A stretch of DNA of 64,000 nucleotides from Vitellaria paradoxa (taxonomy: Eukaryota; Streptophyta; Magnoliopsida; Ericales; Sapotaceae), in assembly GCA_019916065.1 (NCBI GenBank), contig CM034233.1, positions 13,287,573 to 13,351,572 of the forward strand, in the 5' to 3' direction. The position numbers and the translations under genes were made by a program. Shown one piece after another: positions 1 to 13,000 of the stretch (positions are counted from its first letter, which is position 1; every line of letters begins with the position of its first letter). The notes beneath the pieces were generated by a model, which saw nothing but the letters and a program-made list of their open reading frames with translations, did no database searches and was not told the origin of the DNA.

Positions 1-374
1 CAGCTTCTATTCACAATAAGTTTGACAGTAGAAAAGTTTGTTTTTAAAGTCATATGCAGGAAAATGGTGCTATTTCTAAAGCCATTTGCAGGACAACGGT
101 GCTATACAAGGAAGAAGAGGAGGTATATTTTTCCCAATTGTCAGGAAATATTAAAAAAAAAAACAAACAAACAAACAAAACACCTTTTACTTCTCAAAAA
201 GTGGAATTATAAAACATGTTAGATTGCATGTATGTTAATGAATGAAACCTTTTGGATTCGTAATATAGGAAGAGGAACAAAGATTAGGAATATATTGCAA
301 AAGAAGAAACACAGCCTAATATTGGTATAAATAAGAAAGCCTCAAACATCATGCCCCAGAAAGACAAAAGGTAC
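1..374 (-). other. Intron of the PTB3-like gene (partial)
   Basis: Sequence downstream of the first coding exon donor, running off the left edge. It is AT-rich and holds an A-run with AAAC repeats near 152-180. I see no second coding exon in it. Confidence 0.6.
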
Positions 375-431
375 CTCCGAAATTTCATGCCCCACATTGC
401 GGACGTGAATGACTTTAGAAGGTTCTGTCAT
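375..431 (-). CDS. PTB3: Polypyrimidine tract-binding protein homolog 3 (PTB3-like), first coding exon only
   Basis: Reading the minus strand from the ATG at 431 gives 19 codons, MTEPSKVIHVRNVGHEISE, ending exactly at a GT donor (intron starts at 374). This closely matches, from memory, the N-terminus of plant PTB homolog 3, where it begins the first RNA-recognition motif (RNP2-like VIHVRNV). PTB proteins bind pyrimidine-rich RNA in nucleus and cytoplasm and control alternative splicing. The exon is too short to show as an ordinary ORF. A good acceptor lies just upstream (intron ends at 443, then an 11-nt 5' UTR piece), so the ATG lies at the start of the second transcribed exon. The next exon, which should complete RRM1, is not seen in positions 1-374 and must lie outside the window. 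The family call rests on one short exon; the splice signals on both sides support it. Confidence 0.82.
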
Positions 432-442
432 TTTAAATGAAC

Positions 443-968
443 CTGAAATGAACACAGAGACAAACAACTTATGATACCAAACAAATCTAACAGGCTTCAA
501 GTTCAATGGAAACGAAAACTATCGCAGCATGCAGCAATGCATATACAAATGTATTAAAAGAAGAGATGAAATAAAACCAAAACAAAAGCCTCTTCCTTTA
601 CTGAAAAACAACGCAAGCTTCAGAAGATGAAAACGAACAAAATTTAGAAAGAAAAAGAAAATCAAAAACAAACCAAAAACAAAACTTCACTCTTTTTCTT
701 CCCCCCCCCCTTGCCCAATTGAAATCACAGCGAGGGGTGAAGAATAAAACGATCTATTCTATCTGTCAGCTGAAACGCGAAAATCCAATTAAAGCCCTAA
801 ATCCATTGCAATCTACCGAACAAAATCGCACGAGAACTAGAAAAGCTCTAGGAAAAGAACCAAGCCGATGCCGGCGAACCTCAAAACCCTAGATTCAAGT
901 GGAAAGTGGACAATGCATCGAAAATCGATGAGAAAGATTTGAGCCCTAGAGGAGCAGAGAGTGCTTAC
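443..968 (-). other. Leader (5' UTR) intron of the PTB3-like gene
   Basis: Bounded on the minus strand by a GTAAGC donor (968 downward) and a pyrimidine-rich TTTCAG acceptor ending at 443. It contains a C10 run at about 703-712 and T/C-rich sequence typical of plant leader introns. A long leader intron next to the first coding exon is common in plant RNA-binding protein genes. The 82-residue ORF read across 837-1085 is non-coding leader and intron sequence. Confidence 0.6.
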
Positions 969-1080
969 CAAACGATAGCTACAGATATATAGATACCCAG
1001 AGAGAGAGAGATAAAGAGAGAGAGAGAAGAGGTGACAGTTAGACCATCCTACCCCATAAGTGTACGTATATATATCTATG
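969..1080 (-). promoter_or_regulatory. Promoter and first (non-coding) exon of the PTB3-like gene
   Basis: On the minus strand a TATATATA box at about 1067-1074 is followed by a CT-rich leader (CT repeats at about 989-1028) and the leader-exon donor at 969/968. The start of transcription is inferred to be near 1030-1040 from TATA spacing. Confidence 0.5.
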
Positions 1081-1130
1081 TGCATCTCAGGTTCATCGGG
1101 TTGAAAAGCAGATAAAGCAAACTTTGATTA

Positions 1131-1350
1131 AGGGGCGACAAAAAGAGCGGGTTGGGTGGGTTAGTGTTGGTTTAAACGGGTTAAAAGTTAGGTGAGCGTA
1201 AATCAATTCATTTAAAAGGTAGATTAAATATAAGTAAGTTAAATACGGATTAATACACATTTATAAATTTATATTCAATCAATTTACTTATGACCAATCT
1301 ACGTTAAAAAAAATTAAAATTTTATTTTAATTAATTTATATATATATTTT
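1131..1350 (+). mobile_element. Degraded hAT-like non-autonomous element
   Basis: Begins AAGGGGCGACAAAAAG and continues with repeated ACGGGTTAA-type words. It aligns along its length with a better preserved copy at 62806-63060 that starts TAGGGGTGGCAAAA, the hAT-type terminus. The far end is not recognisable. It sits directly upstream of the PTB3-like promoter. Confidence 0.4.
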
Positions 1351-1670
1351 TGAAAAGTAATTGAATAAACATATTAAAAAATAAATAAATACAAAATAAT
1401 AACACCACTTCGTCAATTTTGCAATCTAACACCAATCAAATTGGGAATGCACGTCATTTTAGTTAAGTGTTAATTTAAGCTCAGTTTGCAGTGTATAAAT
1501 ATGTATATATATTTACTTATATTGTAAGCTGCTAGAAGCTACGATGAAACTAAACCTCACAACTCGAGTACTTAGTTTCTGCAACAAATACATCCGTGTA
1601 TATATACATATATAAATTTTAAAAAATATTAAAAATTACTTAATTTTTATCTCACTATATAAATTATAAA

Positions 1671-1823
1671 CTCATAATTTTTATCACTTTTTATTACTCT
1701 AAATGCTACTTAATAAATGTTTAATAGAATACATCTTAGGACTCATAACTTTTATCAAATTTTATCACTTTTTATTACTCTAAATGCTACTTAACAAACA
1801 TTTAATAGAATACATCTTAGGAC
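1671..1823. repeat. Imperfect tandem duplication, period about 81 bp
   Basis: The block with TTATCACTTTTTATTACTC and the following AAATGCTACTTAA..ACATCTTAGGA recurs after 81 bp with few changes and one small insertion. Its wording resembles family B MITEs, so it may be a duplicated MITE fragment. Confidence 0.75.
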
Positions 1824-1855
1824 CAATACAAAGCTTGCTTTAATTTGAAAAAATT

Positions 1856-2015
1856 AGGAGTTGTTTAATTGATAAAAGTTTGATAAAAAAATATAATAAA
1901 AATACAAAGATTTAATGTAAATATGATATGTGGTAAAATTTAATTAGAAAAAAATATAAAAAATTAATAAAAATAAGTAAATTTTTTTGTTGGTTTCAGC
2001 CAATCAAACACTCCC
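1856..2015. mobile_element. MITE family A, copy 1
   Basis: Termini AGGAGTTGTTTAATTG and CAATCAAACACTCCC form inverted repeats. The interior (TATAATAAAAATA..GATATGTGGTAAAATTTAATTAGAAAAAAATATAA) matches copies near 44.8, 45.6 and 55.6 kb, and its reverse complement matches those near 2.6, 43.0 and 54.0 kb. Confidence 0.65.
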
Positions 2016-2185
2016 AAAAATGCGAAACCAATTTGTAATATAATCCAGGTATTTTTCAAATAAATAGGTGATGTCTCCAATTTTTTTGTATAACCAACTC
2101 GTTAAGAAAAAAATTCGTAAAATTTAATTTCACAAATACAAATTTAACTTCCTCCTTAACCTCCCTTATCGTTTGGGGGCCGTTA

Positions 2186-2576
2186 GGGCGTCCAAAGAAA
2201 TCCAAAAACCCTAAAAAATTTGGAAAGTTTTAACTTTTTCTAATTCTAAAAAATTTTAACTTTTTAAAAAATTTGTCAAAATTTGCTCTAACAAACCATC
2301 ACGGTGCATTCCAATAGAGTTTGGCATATTTTTTTAAAAAAAAATTAAACTAACATTTGTACCAAAAATTCTGTAAAATTCTAAAATTTTTCAAAATTCT
2401 CTAATAAAATTTTGTCACGTGTCACTTTAAATAACTTTTAAGAAATTTATATCAAATTAAATACAAACATTCAATCATTATTTCAGAACAACTATTGGCA
2501 CTTCAAATTCAAAAAAAATTCACTTTTATTAACTTTTGATTTTTTTTTAACACTCTAAACGGTCACTTAAAAACAT
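2186..2576 (-). mobile_element. MITE family C (Tourist-like), copy 1
   Basis: Inverted-orientation relative of the element at 28595-28980: shared interior includes a CACGTGTCACTTT block and a segment around GGTGCATTCCAA. Flanked by TTA on both sides (2183-2185 and 2577-2579), the usual 3-bp target duplication of PIF/Harbinger-type elements. Confidence 0.65.
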
Positions 2577-2617
2577 AGATAAAGAAATAAAAAAATGAAT
2601 TATAAATTAGATTTAAA

Positions 2618-2752
2618 GGGTGTTTAATTGGTTAAAATCAATCAAAATCCACTAATTTTTACCAATTTTTTATAATTTTTTTAATTAAATTTTATCGCAT
2701 ATCATTTTTATGTCAAATTTTTTAACTAAATTTTCATCAATTAAACACTCCC
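2618..2752. mobile_element. MITE family A, copy 2
   Basis: Clear terminal inverted repeats GGGTGTTTAATTGGT and TCAATTAAACACTCCC enclose an AT-rich 135 bp body with TTTTATCGCATATCATTTTT. Target-site duplication not certain. Confidence 0.7.
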
Positions 2753-5697
2753 CTGGGATGAATCATAGTACACGCGAATGTGTATGTGTGTCTTGGTTTG
2801 TCTTAAAGTTGAGCATTCGGTTGGTTTAATCGAAAACTTAACTGATCCAAGTTAATTGATTTTATTTTTATTTATTTATTTATTTACTTATTTATTTTGG
2901 GTTAACTTAACCAGCCGAAAAGCTAAAATAAAAATTAAAATTAAAAAAATCTGATTTAGTTTTTTGATAAATTCGATTAAAATGAGTATTTTAAAAAGCA
3001 CTAAATTACAAGTATAAATATATAAATTAGGATTAGGGATCAACTTAGTGAAATGAATTGCACCCTATAAACATATTTTAAATTTTTTAAATATATAAAA
3101 TGATATATAATTTAATGTGAAAAAATATATAAACTTTGATTTTTCATTCAGATTGATCATAAAATTTTTCAAAATCAACCAAAAATCAAAAATCAAATTC
3201 TTTGAAAAATGAAAACGAATCACACTGATTAAATAAAATGACCGAACTACTTTAACCAAATTTAATCAAATGGATTCATTTTTTTTAAGTCAATTTTTGC
3301 TCGCCGTTAAGTTTTGCCATTTCGATTTTCAAATTATCCAGAAAATTTTGTTTAATGAAGTAGTTCTCTCAATTTTAGGAAAAAAAAATGTTAAGACTTT
3401 ACAATATGAAAACAGGTAGTTAAGTTGCTATTTTGGTTTATTGAAAAACAAAAAAACAAAAAAAAAAACAAATAAACAAAATATTTGTTTCCACCTAATG
3501 AGAAATGCCAAGTGCCAACCCCGGCGAGTAGTTTAATTTGCTTCAAAATTTTAAACATACGTGGCGATTCAATGGATGTTTAACACCTCGCATTCAATTC
3601 AACATCTCATTGGATAGCAGCAACAACTCATTAATTTTTGGATTATGACGTGAGAAATAAATACGAATAATTGCTCATAAGCAATTCATGTTAAATTTAA
3701 CAACGCGCTTTTACCCAATAATTTGGCTCGAGAGTTATTCTTTAATTAACTCCATCTAGTTGAGGTGATTATAATTTACACGAACTTTATTCTTATAATC
3801 GTTGAGAATTAGAATTAATACGATTTATACGAATTTGTTCTTTACTTGTTAGAGTCACACTACTTAAAGGGTTTATCACCTAAACTTTTATTTTAAATCC
3901 AATAACTAATTAAATATTCATCGCATTTTCTTTATTTCAAACAATTAAATATAAGTGTTCTAATAATATTTCTCGTGATAAGGGATGTACAGCACATTCT
4001 CTTATTAAAATAAAGGAAATTTTCACAAATAGTGATTAAAAATCTATCATTAAAAGCATTTATATATAAAATAACTTACAAAACTTAAATATTAATAAAG
4101 CAAATCACTCACTTTAAATTCAAATGTCATAAATATAAAAACTTGAAAATTAAATGATGTTTACCCTAGCCACGCAAATAACAAATATATGTTAAAGTTC
4201 AATCTTAAAATCATAATTTATTTATATAAATAAAATATAAAATTTACGCTTCAATTTAACCAAAGTTAATCGTTATTCAATTAAAACGATTCAGTTAAGG
4301 GCAGCGCTATTTACACTTTCCAATTCATTTCTCGAACTCCAAAATTAACCTAATCGCTCTTTTGACTTATCACATCTCGTGAACCCATTTCTTTTTGTCT
4401 CTCTAACCAAAGTTAGTTGAGTTAATCATAGGTGAAAAACCATTGTTAAGTTATCAAATAAAAAGACACTGTGAAATCAGAGGTATTTATTTATATAAAA
4501 CTTAACATTTCATCCCCCAACAAACTATCACAGAAATTTTATAATCAAATGAAGGAATTTCGCAATAATTTTGATCTTCTAGTCATTTACAATCATGATA
4601 GCATGCAATAAGTTTAACATAATATTTACAAAAAAAAAATTATAACTAATTTTATGGAAAGAAATAAAATAATGACTGGATATTATACCAAAAGAATAAA
4701 ATAAAATACTAACTGAATCGATTTCTTTGGTGACCTCCACTGTTGGCTTGGGCAACTTGTTCTTTGACCTCGATGGTTGCCCTCATGACGCCTCACTTCC
4801 TTCCCTCATCCTCTCTATCTCTCGTTGACCTCTCCCTCTTCTGCAAAGTTATCAACTATTGGGTCCCTTTGTAAAGTTCTCAACTCAAACCAAAAATCTT
4901 AAATTGCCTTTTTCTTTCTCACCAATTCCAATCCTTACACTTCGCCCCACTTGTAAAATTACTTATTTGTCAATGGATGTACCAAATTTCCATATTCTGT
5001 ACAATTCACACCAATCTTGCGCCTATCAATGCTCCCAATAGCTTTTTTATTAACAAAATCATCTCGACAAAACAAATCTAACACACCTTAGTTACGGTAT
5101 TTTTATGGTTTGATTCAATTTAATTTTAATATAATAGTCAAAATGAATTCAGTCAATTTTAGTATAACAAGATGAATTAAGAGAGAAAACAAGAAAGAAA
5201 GTGAATTAAGTGACATGGGTTCAAAACTCAAAGAGATATATGGGAGAACTCAAGTAAGTAATTGGGTTAAATTGTTCATTTTATTTAAAAAAATAAAATG
5301 ATATTGGAGTGTGAGAATTAAATAAGAGAGGGTAAATAGTACCACCCTCACATTAATAAAACTAAATTAGTAAAGTGCATTATACCATCATATTTTGATG
5401 TACTTTAAGACAACTCGAAATAACCAATATTTTTCTTCTGAATTCTTTGTAACAATATAGACTCTGTAACTTTTTTATTTTTAAACAAAACTAAATTAAA
5501 TATTTTCAACTTGAGCCAAGTCTTATACTATATTTTTATTAAAATTAGGTCTAAAATTTTTTCCAAACCTATCCCATTTAGTTTATTTGTAAATTAAGGC
5601 TTTAAATTATATGAGCCGACTTGGACAAGTTCGCAACCTCGTGGAGGTTGTCCACCCTCATATTTTGTATCACTATATTATACCTTAGGTGTGTTTG
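2753..5697. other. Gene-free AT-rich stretch
   Basis: No convincing coding or RNA gene. Only short ORFs of low-complexity composition. A mildly C/T-rich patch at about 4720-4960 reads weakly coding-like in short frames but matches no family I know. Confidence 0.5.
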
Positions 5698-5837
5698 GTT
5701 TGTCGAAAATAGCTGAAAATTGTTAAAAAAATACTAAAAATTGTTAAAAATTATTTACTTTTTTATCTCACTGTACGAATTACGAACTCATAACTTTTAT
5801 CAAATTTTATTATTTTTTGTCATTCTATACGCCTCCT
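5698..5837. mobile_element. MITE family B, copy 1
   Basis: Starts GGTGTGTTTGGTTTGTC and holds the family block with TCTCACTGTACGAATTACGA followed by CTCATAACTTTTATCAAA. The right inverted terminus is weak (CATTCTATACGCCTCC). Confidence 0.55.
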
Positions 5838-6120
5838 TTATAAATTTTATTGTATCAATGATGAAATTTGGCAAAATATTACAGTGTGTTCAATAAATTT
5901 CACCCCTCTCATTGACACTTGCATGCATCCAATAGAGAGACATGATTTCTCATTGCTGGCCAAAATTCCAGTGTTGTGCTGTGTTGGTTTGATTTGCACT
6001 TTTTAATGTCAGTCTCAATTAGCAGTAATGGTGGCATGGAAAATTATGATAATTCTATTGTTAAACGAACTATGAAGCATAGGAAAAAAATAATAATGGA
6101 CAAGTTATTCTAATTGGAAA

Positions 6121-6390
6121 GATCTCCGGATGCTCGTGATCGACATAAATCGGGCTTGCTTTAAGAGCTTGGGCCTCTTGAGGTTCTGGGTTCGACTCCC
6201 CCACGGGGGGTGGGTTACCGCTGTAATGGCGGGAGCCTAAAGGCCTCCTCTCGATCGTGCCGGTCAGCCAGGGCTTGCCGAGGCTGGTTAACTCTCCAGG
6301 GGCCGTTGCCGGGTCGGGTCCTGGAGCGTGCTTCGCCCTGTGCACACCCTAGTACGGGGTAGCGGCTGCGGACTTCCACGTACCAGAAGA
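6121..6390 (+). mobile_element. tRNA-derived SINE (non-poly(A) type), copy 1
   Basis: From about 6150 it is highly similar to the copy at 42385-42647, ending with the same CCACGTACCAGAAGA and no poly(A). An RNA polymerase III box B (GGTTCGACTCC) lies at about 6189-6199. The first 30-40 bases, which should contain box A, have diverged. GC-rich compared with its surroundings. No clear target-site duplication. Confidence 0.7.
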
Positions 6391-9300
6391 AAATTGAGAT
6401 AAGGAAGAGCAAGAACAAGACAAAGAATTAGGAAAACATAACTTCATGTGTCTTGAAAACATTGTTTTAATGAGACTATGCACAAGATATAGTTTAATCA
6501 CAAATATTTAACAATATTGTTCATTAATTTGCTTACAAACGTTTAAATAATATTATTCACAAGTTATAAATGAGTTTATTCATAAATATTTAAATGAGTC
6601 TATCATGAACAATAGACGAGTATATTCGTAACACTCATCAAATTAAAATTATCTTATTTTAAGTATGACTTTATCGAGTTTAAAAAAAATGTATTCAAAT
6701 TTACTCATTTAGTTTATTAGGCAATCTCTGGAGGAATTGTTAGATTAATTTATATACATATAATATTGCTTCCATGTAGATATTACCACTTTATTAAGGA
6801 GTTTTGTGTTATCATATTTTTTGAAACTTGGAAACAATATCAATAATAAGCTGTAATAAGCTTCTCTGAAGCTTGCCCTTTCCTCTACCTATGGTGGACG
6901 AATGGAGAAAAGCTCAAGCACAACAATGGTGTTTCGAGGACACCAATTAACCTCCAAGAGAGAGAGAATTTCTCCAAAAAAAAAAAAAACTGCTTTTTTA
7001 TTACAATCAGTACATGGTGTTTTGTTATTGTAGTTTAGTACATTGTAGCTAAACTGGGTTAACTCCCAACTGAGGTTAACTGGTATGTAACTGATTGTAG
7101 TTATCTCAGGAGCTAACTACCCTGCCAGCTAGTTCAACAGTTGAACAGCCCAACTATGACTTTAACCACCCTCTAAAACTTTTCGGGCCAACCCAATGAT
7201 GATATGGGTCTTACTTAACTTAATGGTGGAGGGTTCTTATTTGTTGCATTTAGGCCACTCTCTTAACCCACTATAACATTATCAACCCGGCCCATACCCA
7301 TACTGATTTTAGCTTCCTGCTAGCTCACTTATATGCTTTGCATATACATGTATAGGTGCACCTCAGCAGCTTGCTCTGGGAGTTTCTTTCTCCCCTCCTA
7401 AGGTCTCTCGATGTGTCTTGTCATTGCTGCAGCTTGTCTCACACTCCCAACTAGCCGTTATACTTCTTTTGATCTTGACTGTTGCTAGGTTTTGACTGTG
7501 AGGCTGAGATTGAGAATGCCTGAAGGCAAACTTGAACCTTCCACTAGTGTTGAGCATTACCAGATCTGAGGGCATGAAATGGCTATCTCCCTTGCTTTTC
7601 GTCTTTACATTTTTCTGTGATACCACCGTGGAAAGATTTGCTTCTTCTTTACTGCCTTTCTTCTCAAATTCCATCTCTTCTTCTTTGCTATTTTCTTTCT
7701 TCAATTTAGACTTGTAATATAAGCACACGATTCTTTATTTATTTATTTTTATTTTGAAAGACAATCATTCGATCACTCGGCATAACATTTTTATGCTACC
7801 ATAATTTAAGATTTACCATATTCATTACTTATAACAATTTAAACTTTTTTAAGGTTTGATAACATTAATAATACTAATAACATAGACACGTAATATACAT
7901 GAAAAATAAATACAAGCGAAGATATAAAAAGTATAACAATATAACGTAGCTATAATATTTTTTACGAGTTATATATACAAATATAATATTAATTAATTGC
8001 TAAAAATAAAATAATATTTAAGATTTCAATTTATAATTCAAGTATTATTTAACATGAAAATGTGAAAAAAATATTTTTTTTACATCTTATGGCCTACTCT
8101 TAACATACTTAACCTAATTGTGTAAGATAAAAAAATAAAAGTATATTAAGCACATCTTATCATACATATGTTTAAGGTTAACACATTAATTTTTAGTCTT
8201 TGTAATTTTTTTGGTTACATATATATTTATATATATTTAAGTTGATGTTTAAACAAATGTGTAAAAAATTAATACACACTAAGAGCGATGATTTTCACTC
8301 AATAAGGGATATGCTTTTGCATCTTTCGTGCTCGATTTTTTTTTATTTTTTTTAGGTTATAAAAAACGTTGATTTGAAAATCTCTTTTATATGATATAGT
8401 GAAATTATTTACCTCCCTGAATTATAATGTTTGCTTTCGAATGATGCTACATTGTGTGTAGTATGAGAGTCTCCATCAGAAGATACAACTTTTGTTGCAA
8501 AATTACTACAAATGAATATGTAATTTTTGTTTGGTTGACAAAAAAGGGATAAAAAGTACAATAAAAGTAAAAATATGTAACATAAAAGTGATACGTAAAA
8601 AAATTTAATTGAAGGATGACTTTTGGTGCCAATAAATAGGCCGTACGTTCTCTAAATCATGTTACCACATTTTAGTTGAATTTTATCATAAGTATAAATT
8701 GTGTTTATGGTTAACACAAGCCTAAAGAAAATTTGTGCCAATGCATAGTTTTATAAAAATGTGATAAAGTTCACTTTTTTTTCTGCTTGAACTAGACACA
8801 ATAATAATCATAACAAATAGCAATATTGTTTAAGCAACTAATAATGAAAAGAATAAATTGAGAAATTACCTTAAGTAGTACCAATTGATAAAGTTTTTCT
8901 TACTCCGTACTCATTTAAGAAATTAATTTATAATAAATACTATAAAATGATATTTTATCTATAAAAATTTTAGTTAGTTAATATTAAAATAATAAATTAT
9001 TGTTAAAATCAATTTATTTCATTCAAAATAAAAATATTTTTAATAAATAATAATTTATTATTAAAATACGTGATAGTTTTCTGTTAAATGATTTATTATG
9101 AAAATATTTTATTAAATTTAAAATTAATTACTATTACAATAATAATTTATTATTATTAAAATAATATTTTTATGATTGAGTATATTATACACGTTAATTA
9201 TTATTCCTACAAAAATATATTTAAAATATATAAATGAATAATTATACTTACTCAAAATATAATGTCATTATAAATTAAATTTTTTATTAAAAAGTTATTA

Positions 9301-9748
9301 GTATAAATTTTTCTTCATAATCTTTTACGTCCAATTCAAACTTCCCGTATGTATAATCAAAATAAAATTAAAAAAAATGATTTTTTTGATTGAATTATAA
9401 AATTAAGAAAAAATACATATATATTTATTAAAATTTAATTATATATAAAATAATATATATAAATAATTATATTCTCTCACCATTTTTTATTCGACAAACC
9501 ATTCATCCAAACTTTTTCTTTTTTTTTTTTTTTTTAAGGGTATATTCATCCAAACTCACGTGCAGTAGAAAGGGCGAAAATTTTACAGCTTTATCTCTGT
9601 TGACTTTTTTAACTTTCAGGTGCTTTAACCGGTTTGGAAAACTTGCATCCAAACGGGATCTAAAGAAATACCTGCTGGAGAAGATCAGATTAATCAGGCG
9701 GTCCCCGTGGCGATACGTCCGCCACCGTAACCCTACTGCTGCATCAAC

Positions 9749-9750
<2 letters not shown>
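6391..9750. other. Gene-free stretch with possible LTR debris
   Basis: No gene recognised. Positions 6840-7740 are less AT-rich and include a 121-residue minus-strand frame (7363-7728) of biased Lys/Glu/Ser composition with no domain I know; it could be retroelement debris. Positions 7740-9480 are very AT-rich with only short ORFs. Confidence 0.4.

Positions 9751-9751
<1 letters not shown>

Positions 9752-9782
<31 letters not shown>
9752..9782. repeat. (CT)n microsatellite
   Basis: Uninterrupted CT dinucleotides just upstream of the ALBA gene leader; possibly part of its promoter or 5' UTR, as CT tracts often are in plant core promoters. Confidence 0.95.
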
Positions 9783-9787
<5 letters not shown>

Positions 9788-10096
9788 CAAAAAAGCGGAT
9801 CAGAAAAGCCGATTCAGCGCAAGCCTCTTTGACCGAAAACTGGAGAACAAGTAAAACTCGTAGCCTTCCCAAGGGCACAGAGACATAGAGCCAGAGCGGG
9901 TTTTCAGACTTCCCCACACCTTTTAGCTCCGAGCTCGCTGAACTCCCACAACGGTAACTTTCTTTTCTCGTTTTGCGGTTTGGTTCTGTTGCTGCAGATC
10001 TGATTTCTGACGACCCCTTCCAAGATTTCTGATTTTTTGGAGAAATAAGTGTGTTTTTGATATGGGCTTGTCCATTCTTGTGTGTGTTTCGTTTAG
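9783..10096 (+). promoter_or_regulatory. 5' leader region and leader intron of the ALBA gene
   Basis: GC-richer leader-like sequence runs to a GTAACTTT donor at 9954. A T-rich intron ends TTCGTTTAG at 10096, immediately before the ATG. The transcription start is not resolved; no clear TATA box is seen close by. Confidence 0.5.
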
Positions 10097-13000
10097 ATGG
10101 ATAGGTATCAGAGGGTGGAGAAGCCGAAGGCGGAGACGCCGATTAACGAGAATGAGATTCGTATAACCACTCAGGGGAGGATGAGGAACTACATTACTTA
10201 CGCTACTACTCTGCTTCAGGTCTTTCTTCCTATCTATTTAATTATTTGTATATACACATTTATGGGATTGCATATAGAGTGTTGGATTCTGTTTTTAAGA
10301 AAGCTTAATGGATTGGTTTTGAATTTTGGAGTGTTTTTGCGAATATCTTTTTCTCCAAGGTGGATTGCCCATGGTCCGTTTAGAAGTGCGTTTAAAATTT
10401 GCTGAAAAATAGGAATGCTTGAGGAAATACTGTCAGTTCTTGCAAGGTTCCTTTTTGTTTTCTTTTGCTTATTGGTAGAAGTGGGGAGAAAAGCTCAGAA
10501 CAGCCTATGAAGGTTTGCAGTGCTATTGTGTGAGCATCGGGTGTGGTGCTTTTGCCCGAAAGCATCATTTTAAATAACGATGACGGTTGCTGCAATGGTT
10601 GAGGATGTGGTGTGACGGACACAGGGTGTAATGGACATAAAATAACTAAACTTTAGTGTAATGGCTGTTTGCGTGATTGTAATTGAATTAGGAGTTTTTT
10701 TTTTTTTAAAAGCCTTGCTTGCAAGGATATATAAGTTGACATTTCAAGTGGTAGAGTCGGGTTAACTGTGTAGGTAATTACTATTAACAGCACAATTTTT
10801 TATCATGCAGATCAACAATAAGGTCTTTGCCAGTGTTAGAATTTTGAGACATTTGCCAATCATCACTCATTAATATAACATACAATGTGTAGCGTTTATA
10901 TTTTTCTTCTCTCTCTCTCTCTCACTTCTCTTTTTCTTTTTGGATTTGATGTCCTTGTAGGAGAAAGGATCCAATGAAATTGCTCTAAAGGCCATGGGTA
11001 GAGCTATCAACAAAACGGTGATGATTGCTGAATTGATTAAGGTGGTGAACTGATGAGTACTATTTTTTTTCCCTGCTGCTTTATTTTATTCTCCTGTTTG
11101 GTTCATGTGGGTCTGCCTTCAATATTCCCTATTTCTTTCGGAAAATTGGGTATGCCTCTTTATTACATGCTTTTGAAAAGGAGTACTCTGATGTCAGAGA
11201 AGGATTGCTGGACTCCATCAGAACACATCAATTGGTTCAACTGACATAACTGATACGTGGGAACCACTGGAAGAAGGCCTCCTCCCGTAAGAAGCAAAAC
11301 ATTTTTATTGTGCTTTTGAACTAATTTATTATGCGTGCTCCCATTTTTATGGTAATTAGTCTGATAGACCTTTAACTTATGCAGCCTGGAAACTACTCGC
11401 CATGTGTCAGTGATAACAATCACTTTGTCCAACAAGGAGCTGGATACATCTTCTACGGGGTAAATTTTACTGAGGTTCTTTCTGAAAGTTCGTAGGTTCA
11501 TGTTTCTTTTCTCAACCAACTTGAGACTATGGGTTTACAATGGAAGATTTTGATTAATTAATTGTGATTTTTTTTTAAACTAGTAGTGGGGAATTTTAAC
11601 ACGCGATTGTGCAAGTAGGGTTATGTATGTTTTTGTGTATTACATGTTACGTATTGTTATTGCTTTTTTAGGTCCTCTTTGAAGAGCTGCTAGAATGATA
11701 CAAGTCCACACTTATTTTTATCCCTGGCCATGAATGGCCATATTTATGCTCTTTGCCACGCATATCAAATAATAAGTTTGTAAATAATCCTGAATGTTTA
11801 TATGGGATCAATAATTTGTGAGTCCCAAAGGAATCAGGTTTTATTCCAGTTATCCATACTCAAGTAGAGCTAGGGAATCCGCCTTTAGAAGTAATCTGCT
11901 GCTTTGTTTGTTTTTTTTTTGTTTTTTTTGTTTTTTTTTTTTTTCTAAAACTACTTAAAGAATCCCGGTACAAGTGAATCCTTTTCTGATATTGTAGCTA
12001 TGTAACTCACTGTGTATATCACGTAAGAGATTTTATGTATGATTAAGGTAATTACAGGGTACTAATCCTCTGGGGATGTTCAAGTGAATTCTTGGTGGCT
12101 TGTGGAATTGGGTAATAATTGTATTGTTGCGACTATGGAATATAGTAGAGGCTTTGATGTGTTATTGTGCTGCTTTAGTGCATTGTATTTGGGCCACCTG
12201 TCCTTTGTTTTCTTTTATTGTTGTTGGTGTCTGGTCATCATATTCTATAGTCATACTTTATAATTGAGAGCCTTTGAGTTAATGTGGGATTTGTAGGATA
12301 AAGTGTAATCAATCCTACTATTAAAAAAAGGATTAATATGTCGTATTCTAATTTAAATGCAGGTACCAACCACCTATTCCGCTTGATCAAGTGAAACCAT
12401 GGAATGAATATGAGTACGAAGGAGGTAAAACATTGATAGCATAACTGATGGTATCTGTTTCTATAAATAATTTTATAATTAGTCTATGCTTGTGTGGATT
12501 CAGAAGGCTCTCCTAATATGCGTGGGAGAGGACGTGGTGGTCGTGGAAGGGGCAGAGCCAGAGGTAACATGTGCTATGTTTTCCTCTTCCAATTTTTCAT
12601 GGGAAAATAACGTTTATGGTGCCTTTAATATGTTCTACATTTGTTTCTTACATGTGCTAGTTTTTACATGTGCTATTTATCAATGATCAAATACTATAAA
12701 AATTTTTTTATCATGAATTATTAAATTCTTTTAGAGCCAGTGCAAATGCATTTGTTTGGAATGACATGCATATTGAACAATCGCATGGGATTATTACTCT
12801 GATTATTTTTGACATACTGGTCATGCGGCAATAATTGATTTAATAAAGAGGTTGAAACATTGATCATTCTTTGTTAAGAAACACAAACAATTTAAAGAAA
12901 ATGTGCTGGACTTGCCTTAACATGTGTCTGGCGTGCACTTAAAAGGGTTGTATTATTATTTTTTTAGTTTGTTTTGAGACCAAATTTGCTTTAGACACCT

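Noticed and set aside
837..1085. 82-codon minus-strand ORF
   Set aside because: Spans the PTB3-like promoter, leader exon and leader intron, interrupted by a good splice donor.
6070..6418. ORFs over the GC-rich block at 6.1-6.4 kb
   Set aside because: The block is a SINE, and the same frames recur in the copy at 42.4-42.7 kb.
7363..7728. 121-codon minus-strand ORF
   Set aside because: Lys/Glu/Ser-biased, no recognised domain, no splice partners or promoter. Possible retroelement debris but not supportable as a gene.
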